NCBI RefSeq assembly: GCF_018599245.1 | Contig: NZ_JAHEVJ010000002.1 | Span: 372,001-436,000 of the forward strand | Reading direction: 5' to 3' | Length of the DNA: 64,000 nt | DNA from: Aliiroseovarius lamellibrachiae | GTDB lineage: Bacteria; Pseudomonadota; Alphaproteobacteria; Rhodobacterales; Rhodobacteraceae | Shown: in pieces, positions 1 through 8,264 of the stretch | Layout of the letters: each line of letters starts with the position of its first letter | Numbering within the stretch: the stretch's first letter is position 1 | Notes under the pieces: model-generated | Databases searched by the model: none | Told to the model about the DNA's origin: nothing | Seen by the model: only the letters and a program-made list of their open reading frames with translations | Program-made: the position numbers and the translations under genes

Positions 1-1
1 G

Positions 2-748
2 CTGGTCGCCACATGGCATATCACCGCGCCGTTTTGGTTGGCCGCGGGGCTGGCCGGGGTCAATGTTCTGTTCGGAATTTTCGTTTTGCCAGAAAGCCTT
101 AGCCCGGAAAAACGGCGACGGATCACCCGCCGGGACATCAACCCCTTCAGCTCGATCCTTGATGCGTTTCGCCTGCCGGGGCTGGGCTTGCCGCTGGTGC
201 TTTTGTTCATTTTTGAGTTCGCAAATATGGTCTATCCCACCCTTTGGGCGTTCTGGACCAAAGAGGTGTTTGGCTGGAATGCGGCGCTGATTGGCATGAC
301 ACTTTCGGCGTATGGCATCGCGATTGCGATCACGCAAGGCGGCGTGATGCGCATCCTGATCCCACGCTTGGGTGAGTATAAAACCCTTATGTTTTCAGTT
401 GGTTGCGCCCTTATCGCCTTTTTGACTTTTGGGCTGACGGCGTCGGTTTACGTGATGTTCGGCTTTCTGTTCATCGCCGCCTTATCGGATATGGCGCCGC
501 CCACGATGACCGCGATCATGGCCAATCTGGTGTCGGATGACCGTCAGGGGCTGTTGCAGGGGGTGATTGCCTCGTTAGGGTCTATCTCGGCCGTTGTGGC
601 CCCGGTGGTGATGACCGGGTTGTTCCAAGCCTTCGCCGATGACACGGGCGCATACTATCTGCCCGGTGCACCATTTTTGTTTTCCGGGGTGCTTCTGGCG
701 CTGGCATTTCCGTTCTTTCTAAGGTTAAGACATCGCGGAACGTCTTGA
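2..748 (+). CDS. Tet-like MFS exporter, C-terminal part (5' end outside window)
   Basis: Proton-driven drug or metabolite exporter of the inner membrane, resembling the TetA/TCR group of the major facilitator superfamily. The reading frame is open to the left edge, so about the second half of a roughly 400-residue protein is present. It shows an N-terminal-half ending with the FVLPESL motif, followed by an Arg-rich cytoplasmic loop (KRRRITRRD) typical of the centre of TetA-like proteins. About six hydrophobic helices follow, with DRQGLLQG between helices 10 and 11 as in Tet proteins. The substrate cannot be told from the sequence. The family call is secure; tetracycline specificity is not. 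Confidence 0.8.
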   Translation: MVATWHITAPFWLAAGLAGVNVLFGIFVLPESLSPEKRRRITRRDINPFSSILDAFRLPGLGLPLVLLFIFEFANMVYPTLWAFWTKEVFGWNAALIGMTLSAYGIAIAITQGGVMRILIPRLGEYKTLMFSVGCALIAFLTFGLTASVYVMFGFLFIAALSDMAPPTMTAIMANLVSDDRQGLLQGVIASLGSISAVVAPVVMTGLFQAFADDTGAYYLPGAPFLFSGVLLALAFPFFLRLRHRGTS

Positions 749-788
749 AAAAGCCGTTTTTATTTGGCCTACTGGCGAAACAGGCAAG

Positions 789-1151
789 ATGGATACAACC
801 ATGAGGATTTTTCAACGTAATCGGCTTGGGATTGAACAAGGCAGCCGTGTTTTGTTCTCGGATTTCGAGCATGATGGCGAGATGTGGACCGGCAGCGGCC
901 CGCGTGAATTCCGCGCGGCTGTGAGCTTTGATGCCCGGTTTGACGAACTGCCCGTGGTTCAGGTGAGCATGTCGATGTGGGATATTTCCGGCGATACCAA
1001 TCAGCGTGCAGACATCACCGCGGAGCATATTTCACACGAGGGGTTCGAGATTGTGTTTCGCACTTGGGGCGATACGCGCGTGGCACGCATCCGCGCCGAT
1101 TGGCTGGCGCTGGGGGGAATGAGCGACCCGGACAATTGGGATGTGGACTAG
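789..1151 (+). CDS. Small H-type lectin domain protein
   Basis: A 120-residue soluble protein without signal peptide. Residues about 40-112 fit the H-type lectin fold (as in discoidin and snail agglutinins): an F-D-x-x-F-x-x-x-P-V-V-Q-V strand, then R-A-D-I-T-A-E, then G-F-x-I-V-F-x-T-W and a final R-I-x-A-D-W-L-A-L-G strand. Family members bind N-acetylgalactosamine-type sugars; whether this one does is unknown. The start could also be the in-frame ATG four codons on (801). It is a single gene, followed by a strong bidirectional terminator facing prs. Confidence 0.65.
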   Translation: MDTTMRIFQRNRLGIEQGSRVLFSDFEHDGEMWTGSGPREFRAAVSFDARFDELPVVQVSMSMWDISGDTNQRADITAEHISHEGFEIVFRTWGDTRVARIRADWLALGGMSDPDNWDVD

Positions 1152-1177
1152 GTCAGGATGTCCAGACTGAGCAGCAA

Positions 1178-1199
1178 AAAGGGCCCCGAGGGGCCCTTT
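1178..1199. terminator. Bidirectional terminator between H-lectin gene and prs
   Basis: Perfect inverted repeat AAAGGGCCCC-GA-GGGGCCCTTT, a 10-bp stem with a 2-nt loop. It lies between two convergent genes and can end transcripts on both strands. Confidence 0.75.
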
Positions 1200-1227
1200 G
1201 GTATTTGGCCTAAGGATTTGAATTACC

Positions 1228-2241
1228 TCAGGAATACATGCCTTCGTAAAGGGGCTCTAGCGTGCCGTGATCAAACAAGGAAGACACGGACATGCCGCCT
1301 GCGATGTTTTGGATCGCTTGGGCAAACATCGGTGCGGTGGGCACGATGCGAATGTTTGGTGCGTTTTCCACAGCCTCGGTTGGGGCGATGGAATCTGTCA
1401 GCACAAGCGACTTCATGACCGAATTGGTCACGCGTTCCACCGCGGGGCCGGACATGACGCCATGGGTGATATAGGCGTGCACTTCTTGTGCGCCTTTTTC
1501 CATCAGAACTTCGGCGGCTTTGCAAAGCGTACCTGCGGTGTCACAGATGTCATCGACGATGATACAACGCTTGCCGGTTACATCACCAATCACGGTCATT
1601 TCCGCAATTTCGCCTGCTTTTTCGCGACGTTTATCGACGATCGCAAGAGGGGCGTTGATGCGTTTGGCCAGTTCGCGCGCGCGCGCCACACCGCCAACAT
1701 CAGGCGAGATCACCATCACGTCTTCAAGGCAATCTTTAAAGTGGTGTTTCACGTCCAGCGCAAACACTGGGCTTGCATAAAGGTTGTCCACGGGGATGTC
1801 GAAAAACCCTTGGATCTGCGTGGCATGAAGGTCCATGGTCAGCACGCGTTCGATGCCGGATTGGGCAATCATATTTGCGACCAGTTTGGCGGAAATCGGG
1901 GTGCGCGCTTTGGTGCGACGATCCTGACGGGCATAGCCGAAATAGGGGATCACGGCGGTGATACGCGCGGCGGATGAGCGACGCAGCGTGTCTGAGATGA
2001 TCAGCAGCTCCATCAGGTTGTCATTCGCTGGATTGGACGTCGGCTGGATAATGAACATATCCTCGCCGCGGACGTTTTCATAAACCTCGACGAAAACTTC
2101 GCCGTCGTTAAAGCGTTCGACGCGGGCGTCGACCAGTCCAACACGTTCGCCACGGTGCAGCGACATACGTTTCGCAACCGCCCCCGCAAGCTGTGGGTTG
2201 GCATTTCCAGAAATCAGTTTTGGTTCGGTGAGCGGTGGCAT
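1228..2241 (-). CDS. prs: Ribose-phosphate pyrophosphokinase
   Basis: Makes phosphoribosyl pyrophosphate from ribose 5-phosphate and ATP in the cytoplasm, the precursor for purines, pyrimidines, His, Trp and NAD. The protein is 337 residues when started at the ATG at 2241 ([13 protein letters not shown]), preceded by GGGGA. A longer in-frame start at 2289 gives an N-terminus foreign to the family. Visible motifs are the [12 protein letters not shown]-binding loop, the [15 protein letters not shown] flexible/metal region, and the PRPP-binding [11 protein letters not shown] motif near residue 235. It is single, transcribed leftward, and divergent from the HCCA isomerase gene. Confidence 0.97.
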   Translation of the reverse strand: MPPLTEPKLISGNANPQLAGAVAKRMSLHRGERVGLVDARVERFNDGEVFVEVYENVRGEDMFIIQPTSNPANDNLMELLIISDTLRRSSAARITAVIPYFGYARQDRRTKARTPISAKLVANMIAQSGIERVLTMDLHATQIQGFFDIPVDNLYASPVFALDVKHHFKDCLEDVMVISPDVGGVARARELAKRINAPLAIVDKRREKAGEIAEMTVIGDVTGKRCIIVDDICDTAGTLCKAAEVLMEKGAQEVHAYITHGVMSGPAVERVTNSVMKSLVLTDSIAPTEAVENAPNIRIVPTAPMFAQAIQNIAGGMSVSSLFDHGTLEPLYEGMYS

Positions 2242-2282
2242 GAAGCAGTCCCCAGGGTGTTCGGTATGACAGAATCGTGACG

Positions 2283-2310
2283 TTGACACCCCTTACCACC
2301 GCGTTAGATT
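2283..2310 (+). promoter_or_regulatory. Candidate sigma-70 promoter for HCCA isomerase gene
   Basis: A consensus -35 TTGACA (2283-2288) is followed after 16 bp by TAGATT (2305-2310, 4 of 6 matches to TATAAT). It lies about 38 bp before the TTG start of the downstream gene, in the divergent gap with prs. Inferred from pattern only. Confidence 0.4.
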
Positions 2311-2347
2311 CCTTAATAGGGTCAAGATGACCGCAGGAGGATGAATC

Positions 2348-2944
2348 TTGAGACATATAGACTATTATTTCACAGTGTTGTCGCCTTGGGCCTATTTGGC
2401 GGGCACACGGCTGGAAGAGATCGCCGGAAAGCACGGCGTAAATGTCACCTATAAGCCAATGGACATTATGGCGATATTTGAACGCACCGGGGGGGTGAAA
2501 CCGGCCGAACGTCATGCCAGTCGGATGGAATACCGGATGCAGGAATTGCTGCGTTGGTCCAAAGAGTTGGAGATTGACCTGAACCCCAACCCCGCCTTCT
2601 GGCCCACCAATCCAGCCCCCGCGTCTTACGCCATTATTGCCGCACAAAAAGCAGGGGGTGGAGATTTGGGCGCCTTGGTGCACGGCCTTATGCGGGCTTG
2701 TTGGGCTGAGGAAAAAGACATTGCCCAAGATGACGTGATTGGTGATCAGCTTGAGGCGCATGGGTTTAGTCGCGGTCTGACCATGAGCGGGTTGATGGAA
2801 GGTGCTGACACCTATGCCGCAAACACGGATGCGGCGGTGAAGGCGGGGGTCTTTGGCTCGCCGTTTTATATCACCGAAGATGACGCAAGGTTCTGGGGGC
2901 AAGATCGCCTGCATCTGCTTGACGCCCATCTGGGCGCACGCTGA
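2348..2944 (+). CDS. 2-hydroxychromene-2-carboxylate isomerase family protein (DsbA-like fold)
   Basis: A 198-residue protein of the HCCA isomerase/kappa-class GST group (thioredoxin fold with helical insertion). The family isomerises 2-hydroxychromene-2-carboxylate in naphthalene breakdown, but genomic copies outside such pathways are probably general glutathione-dependent enzymes. Visible are the N-terminal YYFTVLSPWAYLAG strand-helix with the active-site Ser, the FWPTNP segment, and the C-terminal GVFGSPFYI cis-Pro motif. The start is a TTG with an ideal AGGAGG (2335-2340) seven bases upstream; no ATG is in frame nearby. It is followed 10 bases later by the alpha/beta hydrolase gene, probably one operon. 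Confidence 0.85.
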   Translation: MRHIDYYFTVLSPWAYLAGTRLEEIAGKHGVNVTYKPMDIMAIFERTGGVKPAERHASRMEYRMQELLRWSKELEIDLNPNPAFWPTNPAPASYAIIAAQKAGGGDLGALVHGLMRACWAEEKDIAQDDVIGDQLEAHGFSRGLTMSGLMEGADTYAANTDAAVKAGVFGSPFYITEDDARFWGQDRLHLLDAHLGAR

Positions 2945-2954
2945 TAAACGGGGC

Positions 2955-3821
2955 ATGACACAGCCCCAATCGACGCCCCCCAAACCGGAAATGGCCGACA
3001 TTCATTGGACCCGTCTGGGGCCCGCCACAAGCGCGGCCCCAGAGGCGCTTTTTCTGCACTGTTCGCTGGCCCATCTGGGCGCGTGGCGTGGTGTGGCAAA
3101 GGTGCTTTCGGGGGATCTGTCGATGTTGATGATGGATCTTCCGGGGCATGGGAAATCAGCGCCTTATGATGTCGCAGATCGGTCGCGGAACTATCAAGAT
3201 CTCGCCTTGTCTTGGGCTTTGGCGCTTTTGGCGGCCGAGGCAGCAGGGCCGGTGGATTTGGTCGGTCACAGCTTTGGTGCGACGATTGCGTTGCGTTTGG
3301 CACAAGTCGCCCCGGATCGGGTGCGCAGTCTGACGTTGATTGAACCGGTGTTGTTCGCCGCTGTCAAAACCGACCCGCTGTTTGCAGAAAACACCGCTTA
3401 TATGGAAGGTCCGTTCGCTGATGCAATGCGGGCAGGGGACAAAGACGAAGCTGCGCGATTGTTCAATGACCTTTGGGGCAATGGCACCCCGTGGCAGGCG
3501 GTGCCCGAACGGATGCGCAACGACATGGCGGCGCGGATTGACCTGATCCCGGTGGCGAAAAACGTAACGCATGACGATGTGCACGGACAGGTTGCGCCCG
3601 GTGCGCTTGAGGTCTTGGAAATGCCGTGTCTCTTGATCGAGGGGGCAACCTCGCCCGCGATCATTGCCGCCATTCACGATGTATTTGAAGCGCGCCTTCC
3701 GGATGTACGGCGGGTGGTCATTGAGGGGGCGGGGCATATGGCGCCGATCACGCATCCCGCGCAGGTTGCGCGTGCCCTTCATGATTTTCTGGGGACGGCT
3801 CCTCGCTTGCCGTCGCGCTGA
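2955..3821 (+). CDS. Alpha/beta-fold hydrolase
   Basis: A 288-residue soluble hydrolase of the alpha/beta-hydrolase superfamily. The oxyanion segment LFLHCSLAHLGAW is near residue 30, the nucleophile elbow VGHSFG near residue 100, an acid candidate follows strand 7 (LLIEGATS), and the catalytic His is in EGAGHMAPITHP near the end. The substrate is unknown. ATG 2955 is chosen because it follows the HCCA isomerase stop closely; an in-frame ATG at 2991 is possible. The start reported by a longest-frame rule (2853) would overlap the preceding gene by 90 bases and is unlikely. Confidence 0.85.
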   Translation: MTQPQSTPPKPEMADIHWTRLGPATSAAPEALFLHCSLAHLGAWRGVAKVLSGDLSMLMMDLPGHGKSAPYDVADRSRNYQDLALSWALALLAAEAAGPVDLVGHSFGATIALRLAQVAPDRVRSLTLIEPVLFAAVKTDPLFAENTAYMEGPFADAMRAGDKDEAARLFNDLWGNGTPWQAVPERMRNDMAARIDLIPVAKNVTHDDVHGQVAPGALEVLEMPCLLIEGATSPAIIAAIHDVFEARLPDVRRVVIEGAGHMAPITHPAQVARALHDFLGTAPRLPSR

Positions 3822-3834
3822 CGCGCGAATTTCT

Positions 3835-3870
3835 TGCCTTCGGCGAGGATATTTATGGAAAAAGGAAAAG
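3835..3870. repeat. Intergenic GAGGATATTT-type element, copy A
   Basis: A GC-rich stretch followed by GAGGATATTT and an A/G-rich run (3845-3870), sitting exactly between the convergent hydrolase and ltaE genes. Similar strings follow ftsX (34116-34138) and lpd (53535-53563). Such elements recur at convergent gene ends in this family; a role in transcript ending is plausible but not shown. Confidence 0.4.
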
Positions 3871-4920
3871 TTAGGCGCGGATCAGGTCTAGGAACTGGTC
3901 AACGTTTTCATCGCTCATCGACCAATCGGCCACCATGCGCGCGGTGAGGATTTCATCGGGGTCAACGCCGATCAGATCGTCGTTCCACACGTAATAAGAA
4001 GCCCCCGCATCATGAAGGCGTTGATGGCCTGCGCGCGACCAGCCGGCAAAGCTGATGTTTGCCTCTGGTTCAAATTGGTAAGTCGCGTCGGGAAGTTGTT
4101 TTAGCCCGCGGGCAAGACGGGCATTGGCACCATTTGCTTGGCGGGCCAGATCCAGCCAGAGGCCATCCTTGAGATAGGCCAGCATTTGGGCCGAGAGGAA
4201 GCGGTGTTTTGAGAAAAGATGCGCGCCACGTTTGCGGCGCAGTTCAAATTCTCGGGCGTGTTTGGGATCAAAGAAGATCACCGCCTCGACGCCCATGCAG
4301 CCATTTTTGGTGCCGCCAAAGCTGACCACATCAATGCCGGCTTTCCATGTCATTTCAGCGGGGGTGCAGTTCTGCGCGACCACGGCATTGGCAAAGCGCG
4401 CGCCGTCAAGATGGGTGGCAAGGCCGAAGTCTTTGGCGACCTTGGTCAGGGCGGAAAGTTCAGCCACCGAATAGACCGTGCCGCGTTCGGTGACATTTGT
4501 GATCGACACTGGGCCACGGGCTGGGCCATGAACGCCGCGCGTTTCTTCGCCCGCGATGGAGGCGCGAAGGCTATCTGGCGTCATTTTGGCGTTCACAGAT
4601 GGCACGAGTGTCAGCTTGGCCCCGCCGGTGAAGAACTCTGGGCCGTTGCATTCATCTTCGTGGATATGGGCCTCTGGCGTGCAGAAGATGGTTTCAAACG
4701 GTTGGGTCAGTGTGGCCAGGGACAGCACGTTGGCAGCGGTGCCTGTGGCGACCAGATAAACAGCGGCATCGGGCGCGTCAAACAACGCGCGAATTTGGGC
4801 GGTGACCTGCGTGTTCAGATCGTCAGCACCATAGGGCATGGCATAGCCATCGCTTGCGTTTACAATGGCTTCGAGGATTTTTGGGTGCACCGGGCCGGTG
4901 TTGTCAGAGGCAAAAAACAT
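3871..4920 (-). CDS. ltaE: Low-specificity L-threonine aldolase
   Basis: Pyridoxal-phosphate enzyme of fold type I that splits L-threonine and L-allo-threonine to glycine and acetaldehyde. At 349 residues it has the family length. Landmarks are SDNTGPVHP at the N-terminus, EAHIHEDE (PLP-stacking His near 85), THLDGARFANA around 169-179, and the Schiff-base lysine K205 in FGGTKNGCMG. The start codon shares one base with the stop of the YcgN gene (TGATG), indicating translational coupling and membership of the leftward operon. Confidence 0.95.
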   Translation of the reverse strand: MFFASDNTGPVHPKILEAIVNASDGYAMPYGADDLNTQVTAQIRALFDAPDAAVYLVATGTAANVLSLATLTQPFETIFCTPEAHIHEDECNGPEFFTGGAKLTLVPSVNAKMTPDSLRASIAGEETRGVHGPARGPVSITNVTERGTVYSVAELSALTKVAKDFGLATHLDGARFANAVVAQNCTPAEMTWKAGIDVVSFGGTKNGCMGVEAVIFFDPKHAREFELRRKRGAHLFSKHRFLSAQMLAYLKDGLWLDLARQANGANARLARGLKQLPDATYQFEPEANISFAGWSRAGHQRLHDAGASYYVWNDDLIGVDPDEILTARMVADWSMSDENVDQFLDLIRA

Positions 4921-5372
4921 CAGTGTGGTTCCTCGATTAAATGGTCTTCCCAGTCGTCTTCGTCGACTTCAAATTCAGGGATGGTCCAGCCTTTGACCGA
5001 CCGCCCTTCGGCGTGCATGCGTTCCGGCCCACCGGCAATCAGCGGGTGCCAATCGGCCAGAGGTTTGTCTTCGTGACGCAGGCGATAGGCGCAGCTGGCG
5101 GGCATGAAATAGGCGATGTCGCTGATGTTTTTCCGGCTGAGGACAATGCATTCCGGCACAAATTGCAGGCGGATGTCATATTGCGCACATTGGCAGCTTT
5201 CATTGTCCAAAAGGCGGCAGGCAACGCGGGTGAAAACCACCTCGCCGCTGTCTTCATCTTCGATTTTGTTCAGACAGCATTTGCCACAGCCATCACAAAG
5301 CGCTTCCCATTCAGAAGCATTCAAGTCGGCCAGTGGGCGGGTCCAGAATTTTTTGCGAAGTGGTTCGGTCAT
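4920..5372 (-). CDS. YcgN-type cysteine cluster protein (UPF0260)
   Basis: A 150-residue protein of the YcgN/UPF0260 family, function unknown. It carries the family's Cys pattern: C26, C29, C32 and C33 in CDGCGKCC, then C52, C60 and C62 and later Cys residues, suggesting a zinc- or iron-sulfur-bound structure. The C-terminus is acidic. It overlaps ltaE by one base and lies 9 bases after the Dabb gene. Confidence 0.9.
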   Translation of the reverse strand: MTEPLRKKFWTRPLADLNASEWEALCDGCGKCCLNKIEDEDSGEVVFTRVACRLLDNESCQCAQYDIRLQFVPECIVLSRKNISDIAYFMPASCAYRLRHEDKPLADWHPLIAGGPERMHAEGRSVKGWTIPEFEVDEDDWEDHLIEEPH

Positions 5373-5381
5373 CGCGTCACC

Positions 5382-5681
5382 TTAGCTGTCTTTGCGGGAA
5401 AGGAAATCGGCAGACATGCGCAAATCACGCAAAGGGCGCACGATGTCGATGGATTTTTGATAAATCGGGTGGGCTTTGAAGGCGGAAAGCGCGGCCTCAT
5501 CCTCAAACTCGCCATAAACCACAAAATCAGGCACCGCACCGGGAATGGGGTCGGTGGCCAGATTGCGGCCGACTTCCAAAAAGCGGGCATGTGGGTTTTG
5601 TTCGAGAATGGCCAGCCCGTCATAGATCGTGTCGCGGTCTTTGGCGTCGCGGGCTGTAAAAAACACCACATGTCTGATCAT
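5382..5681 (-). CDS. Dabb (stress-responsive alpha/beta barrel) protein
   Basis: A 99-residue single-domain protein with the Dabb dimeric barrel: an N-terminal MIRHVVFFTARD strand, then the PDFVVYGEFEDEAALSAFKAHP segment that is diagnostic of the family. It is probably cytosolic; no enzymatic activity is established for most members. The gene lies between ribF (14-base gap) and the YcgN gene, within the same leftward run. Confidence 0.88.
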   Translation of the reverse strand: MIRHVVFFTARDAKDRDTIYDGLAILEQNPHARFLEVGRNLATDPIPGAVPDFVVYGEFEDEAALSAFKAHPIYQKSIDIVRPLRDLRMSADFLSRKDS

Positions 5682-5695
5682 GGTTTGACCTCAGT

Positions 5696-6634
5696 TCAAC
5701 GCGCCGCGAGGATCTCGCGCGCTTTGTCACAATCGGCGTTCATCTGTGTGATCAGCGCCTCAAGGCTGTCAAAAACCTCTTCGGGGCGCAGATAGTCGAT
5801 GAGGGCGACGGACAAATGTTCGCCGTAAATGTCACCTTTGAAATCAAAGATGAAGCTTTCAAGATTGGGTATATTCTCGCCAAACATCGGGCGTGTCCCC
5901 ATGGATGCCGCGCCGCCATAGGTGCCTTTATGTGGCCCGGTCAGGATTTCAATCTCAACCACATAAACGCCAAATTTGGGCGGGTGCAGCCCGGCGATGG
6001 ACATATTTGCGGTGGGAAAGCCCAGATCGCGGCCACGCTGATCGCCACGGATCACTTCGCCTTCGATGCGGTGCAAATGGCCCAACATGCGCGCGGCGTC
6101 TTGCGGGCGACCATCGCCCAAAGCCTGACGGATCGCGGTGGAGCTGACCTCGCCCACGTCATCAGACAGCAGCGGGGCGATGGTGACGCCAAAGCCAAGT
6201 TCTTTTCCCAAAGCGGTCAGATCATCGGCGCTTCCGGCGCGTCCCTGACCAAAGCAGAAATCCGCGCCCACAACGACGTGTTTCAACCCTAACCCGTCGA
6301 CAATCACATCCTGTGCAAACTCGCGTGGGGTCAGCGCGGACAGGGTGTCATTGAAGCTGAGTTCATAAAGCCGCTCAACCCCAACCTTCTCTAATCGGTG
6401 CGCGCGGGCTTCGGATCCCATGAGACGGAAAGGCGGGGATTTCGGTGCGAAATATTCGCGCGGATGCGGTTCAAACGTCATGATCCCCAAAGGCGCGCCA
6501 AGGGCGTCAGCCTCTTTGCGGGCAAGGTCGATCACATATTGGTGGCCCAGGTGGACCCCATCAAAATTACCAATCGCAACGGACGCGCCGCGATCGGATT
6601 TTTCTGCGAATTGATAGTCTCGAATGATGCGCAT
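5696..6634 (-). CDS. ribF: Bifunctional riboflavin kinase/FAD synthetase
   Basis: Converts riboflavin to FMN and then FAD. At 312 residues it has the usual length. The N-terminal nucleotidyltransferase domain shows VAIGNFDGVHLGHQ (residues about 20-33) and the VSSTAIRQAL motif; the C-terminal kinase domain starts around 185 with RGDQRGRDLGFPTAN. The context is unrelated housekeeping genes transcribed leftward. No FMN riboswitch is visible upstream. Confidence 0.96.
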   Translation of the reverse strand: MRIIRDYQFAEKSDRGASVAIGNFDGVHLGHQYVIDLARKEADALGAPLGIMTFEPHPREYFAPKSPPFRLMGSEARAHRLEKVGVERLYELSFNDTLSALTPREFAQDVIVDGLGLKHVVVGADFCFGQGRAGSADDLTALGKELGFGVTIAPLLSDDVGEVSSTAIRQALGDGRPQDAARMLGHLHRIEGEVIRGDQRGRDLGFPTANMSIAGLHPPKFGVYVVEIEILTGPHKGTYGGAASMGTRPMFGENIPNLESFIFDFKGDIYGEHLSVALIDYLRPEEVFDSLEALITQMNADCDKAREILAAR

Positions 6635-6701
6635 ATCGCTGCCTTACCGCCCAATGCGGGGGCGTGCAAGCCCGCGCGTGCGATCGGCGCGGTTTGGGCG
6701 A

Positions 6702-7142
6702 TCAACTCTTGCGACGCGGGGCGAGAACTTTGGCCTCGCCGGTCAGCACCGCTTTGCCATCCACAAGGCATTCGGTCTTTAGCGTGGCGCGACCTTTCAC
6801 CGGGTCCACCTCCATCACAGTGACCTCAGCCGTGACCACGTCACCGGGGCGCACGGGGGCTTTGAACGCGAGGTGTTGCCCCATGTAGATGGTGCCGTGG
6901 CCGGGCAATTGTTCGCCAATCACGGCGGAGATCAGGCCAGCGGTCAACATGCCGTGGGCAATGCGGCCTTTGAACATGGTGCCTTGGGCATACTCATCGT
7001 CGAGATGCACGGGATTGCGGTCGGTGGAGACCTCGGCAAACAGCTCAATATCGCGGTCCGTGATCTCTTTGGTCAGGGTGCGACACATGCCAACTTCTAG
7101 CTCGTCAGCGTGGATGGTGCCGCGGGTGATGGTGTCGGGCAT
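6702..7142 (-). CDS. MaoC-like dehydratase (hot-dog fold)
   Basis: A 146-residue single hot-dog domain protein of the (R)-specific enoyl-CoA hydratase/MaoC group. The hydratase signature is visible: FAEVSTDRNPVHLDDEYA (catalytic Asp and His) followed by GRIAHGMLTAGLISAV. The ATG at 7142 has GGAGG six bases upstream; the upstream in-frame start at 7205 lacks such support. It probably hydrates a trans-2-enoyl-CoA, but the substrate is unknown. It is the first gene of the leftward ribF-ltaE run, 67 bases before ribF. Confidence 0.88.
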   Translation of the reverse strand: MPDTITRGTIHADELEVGMCRTLTKEITDRDIELFAEVSTDRNPVHLDDEYAQGTMFKGRIAHGMLTAGLISAVIGEQLPGHGTIYMGQHLAFKAPVRPGDVVTAEVTVMEVDPVKGRATLKTECLVDGKAVLTGEAKVLAPRRKS

Positions 7143-7257
7143 AGGAGGCCTCCGGAAAATCGTGTAAGCAACAAAAGGACGCTTGATTGCGTATTTTGGC
7201 AACAATATTACTTCGCGGCTGCAGAAAGCAAGCGTTCATTTGCCTCGGGATCCCCCG

Positions 7258-8133
7258 TTAACGCAGGTACCCAATCGCAAAGGTCGGCGTGATCATTTCC
7301 TTTTCCACAAAGGCACTTAGCGCCGTTTGATCGGGTTGATCTGTGGTGCCTGTGTCCTCGCGTGCCAATCCGCCAGTGATGAAAAGAGAATCGATGTCTT
7401 CGCCTTGCGCCCCGCGAATGTCGGTGTGGATGCCGTCACCGATGGCCAGAATGCGGGTGTCGCGCACATCGCGTCCCTCTGCCAGCATACGACGGCGGGC
7501 AAGGTCATAAATCGGTGGGTGGGGCTTGCCGAAATACAGGCTCTCGCCGCCCATTTCCGTATACATTTTGGCCACGGCCCCCGCGCACCATTCGCGGTCT
7601 TCCCCACGGTCCACGACGATGTCCGGATTGGCACAGAGGAGCTTTTGTCCCAGCTGTTTTGCCATCATCAAATCCGCGCGCCACGTCTTAGGATCCGCCA
7701 TCGGGTCAAACGGGCCACAGCAGACAATACCTTCGGCCTCAGACACAGGGACACGGGTGATTTCGACGGGGTTGTCGATGACGTCCATTGGTTCAAAGAA
7801 CCCGGCGTCACGGTCCCATTCGCCCATGAAATAGACCTTGTTGCCCACTGCACCCGTATACATCGCCGCGCGCGCACTGTCGCCTGAGGTGGCGATGGTG
7901 TCGTAGCAATCGGAGGGCACGCCAAACTCGGGCAGCTGCGCCATCACGCCCGCGCGCGGTTTTGGCGAATTGGTCACGAGGACCACAAACCCACCGTTTG
8001 CGCGGTAGGTTCTGAGCGCCGCCACAGCCTCGTCAAACGCGGTGATGCCGTTGTGCACACAGCCCCACAAGTCGACAAACAGCGCGTCGTAATTGGCGGA
8101 AATCTCAGATAGGGCAGTGATGATGCGGGTCAT
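7258..8133 (-). CDS. TIGR01459-type HAD-superfamily protein
   Basis: A 291-residue HAD protein with the NagD/p-nitrophenyl-phosphatase-like cap arrangement (HAD IIA). Motif I is FVDLWGCVHNG: the nucleophile D21 is kept but the usual second Asp (general acid) is Trp23, as is typical of the TIGR01459 group. Motif II is LVTNSPKP, the conserved Lys is in YFGKPHPPIY, and motif III is AIGDGIHTDIRGA. It could be a phosphatase of unusual mechanism or a non-catalytic relative. A single gene, transcribed leftward with its start facing the GlxA-type regulator's 3' end. Confidence 0.88.
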   Translation of the reverse strand: MTRIITALSEISANYDALFVDLWGCVHNGITAFDEAVAALRTYRANGGFVVLVTNSPKPRAGVMAQLPEFGVPSDCYDTIATSGDSARAAMYTGAVGNKVYFMGEWDRDAGFFEPMDVIDNPVEITRVPVSEAEGIVCCGPFDPMADPKTWRADLMMAKQLGQKLLCANPDIVVDRGEDREWCAGAVAKMYTEMGGESLYFGKPHPPIYDLARRRMLAEGRDVRDTRILAIGDGIHTDIRGAQGEDIDSLFITGGLAREDTGTTDQPDQTALSAFVEKEMITPTFAIGYLR

Positions 8134-8264
8134 GGGTGTCTCCTTGGTTGTGGGAGATATGGCAGAGGGGGCGGGAGGAGGCTAGGGGGAGTTTGGGAGC
8201 CGTAGCCGTTTGCGGACAATCTGGGCCTGTGTGGCTGTGGTCGCATTGACCGTTGTCTCATCTT

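Noticed and set aside
1267-1977. 236-residue plus-strand frame across prs
   Set aside because: His/Gly-rich shadow of prs with no independent signals.
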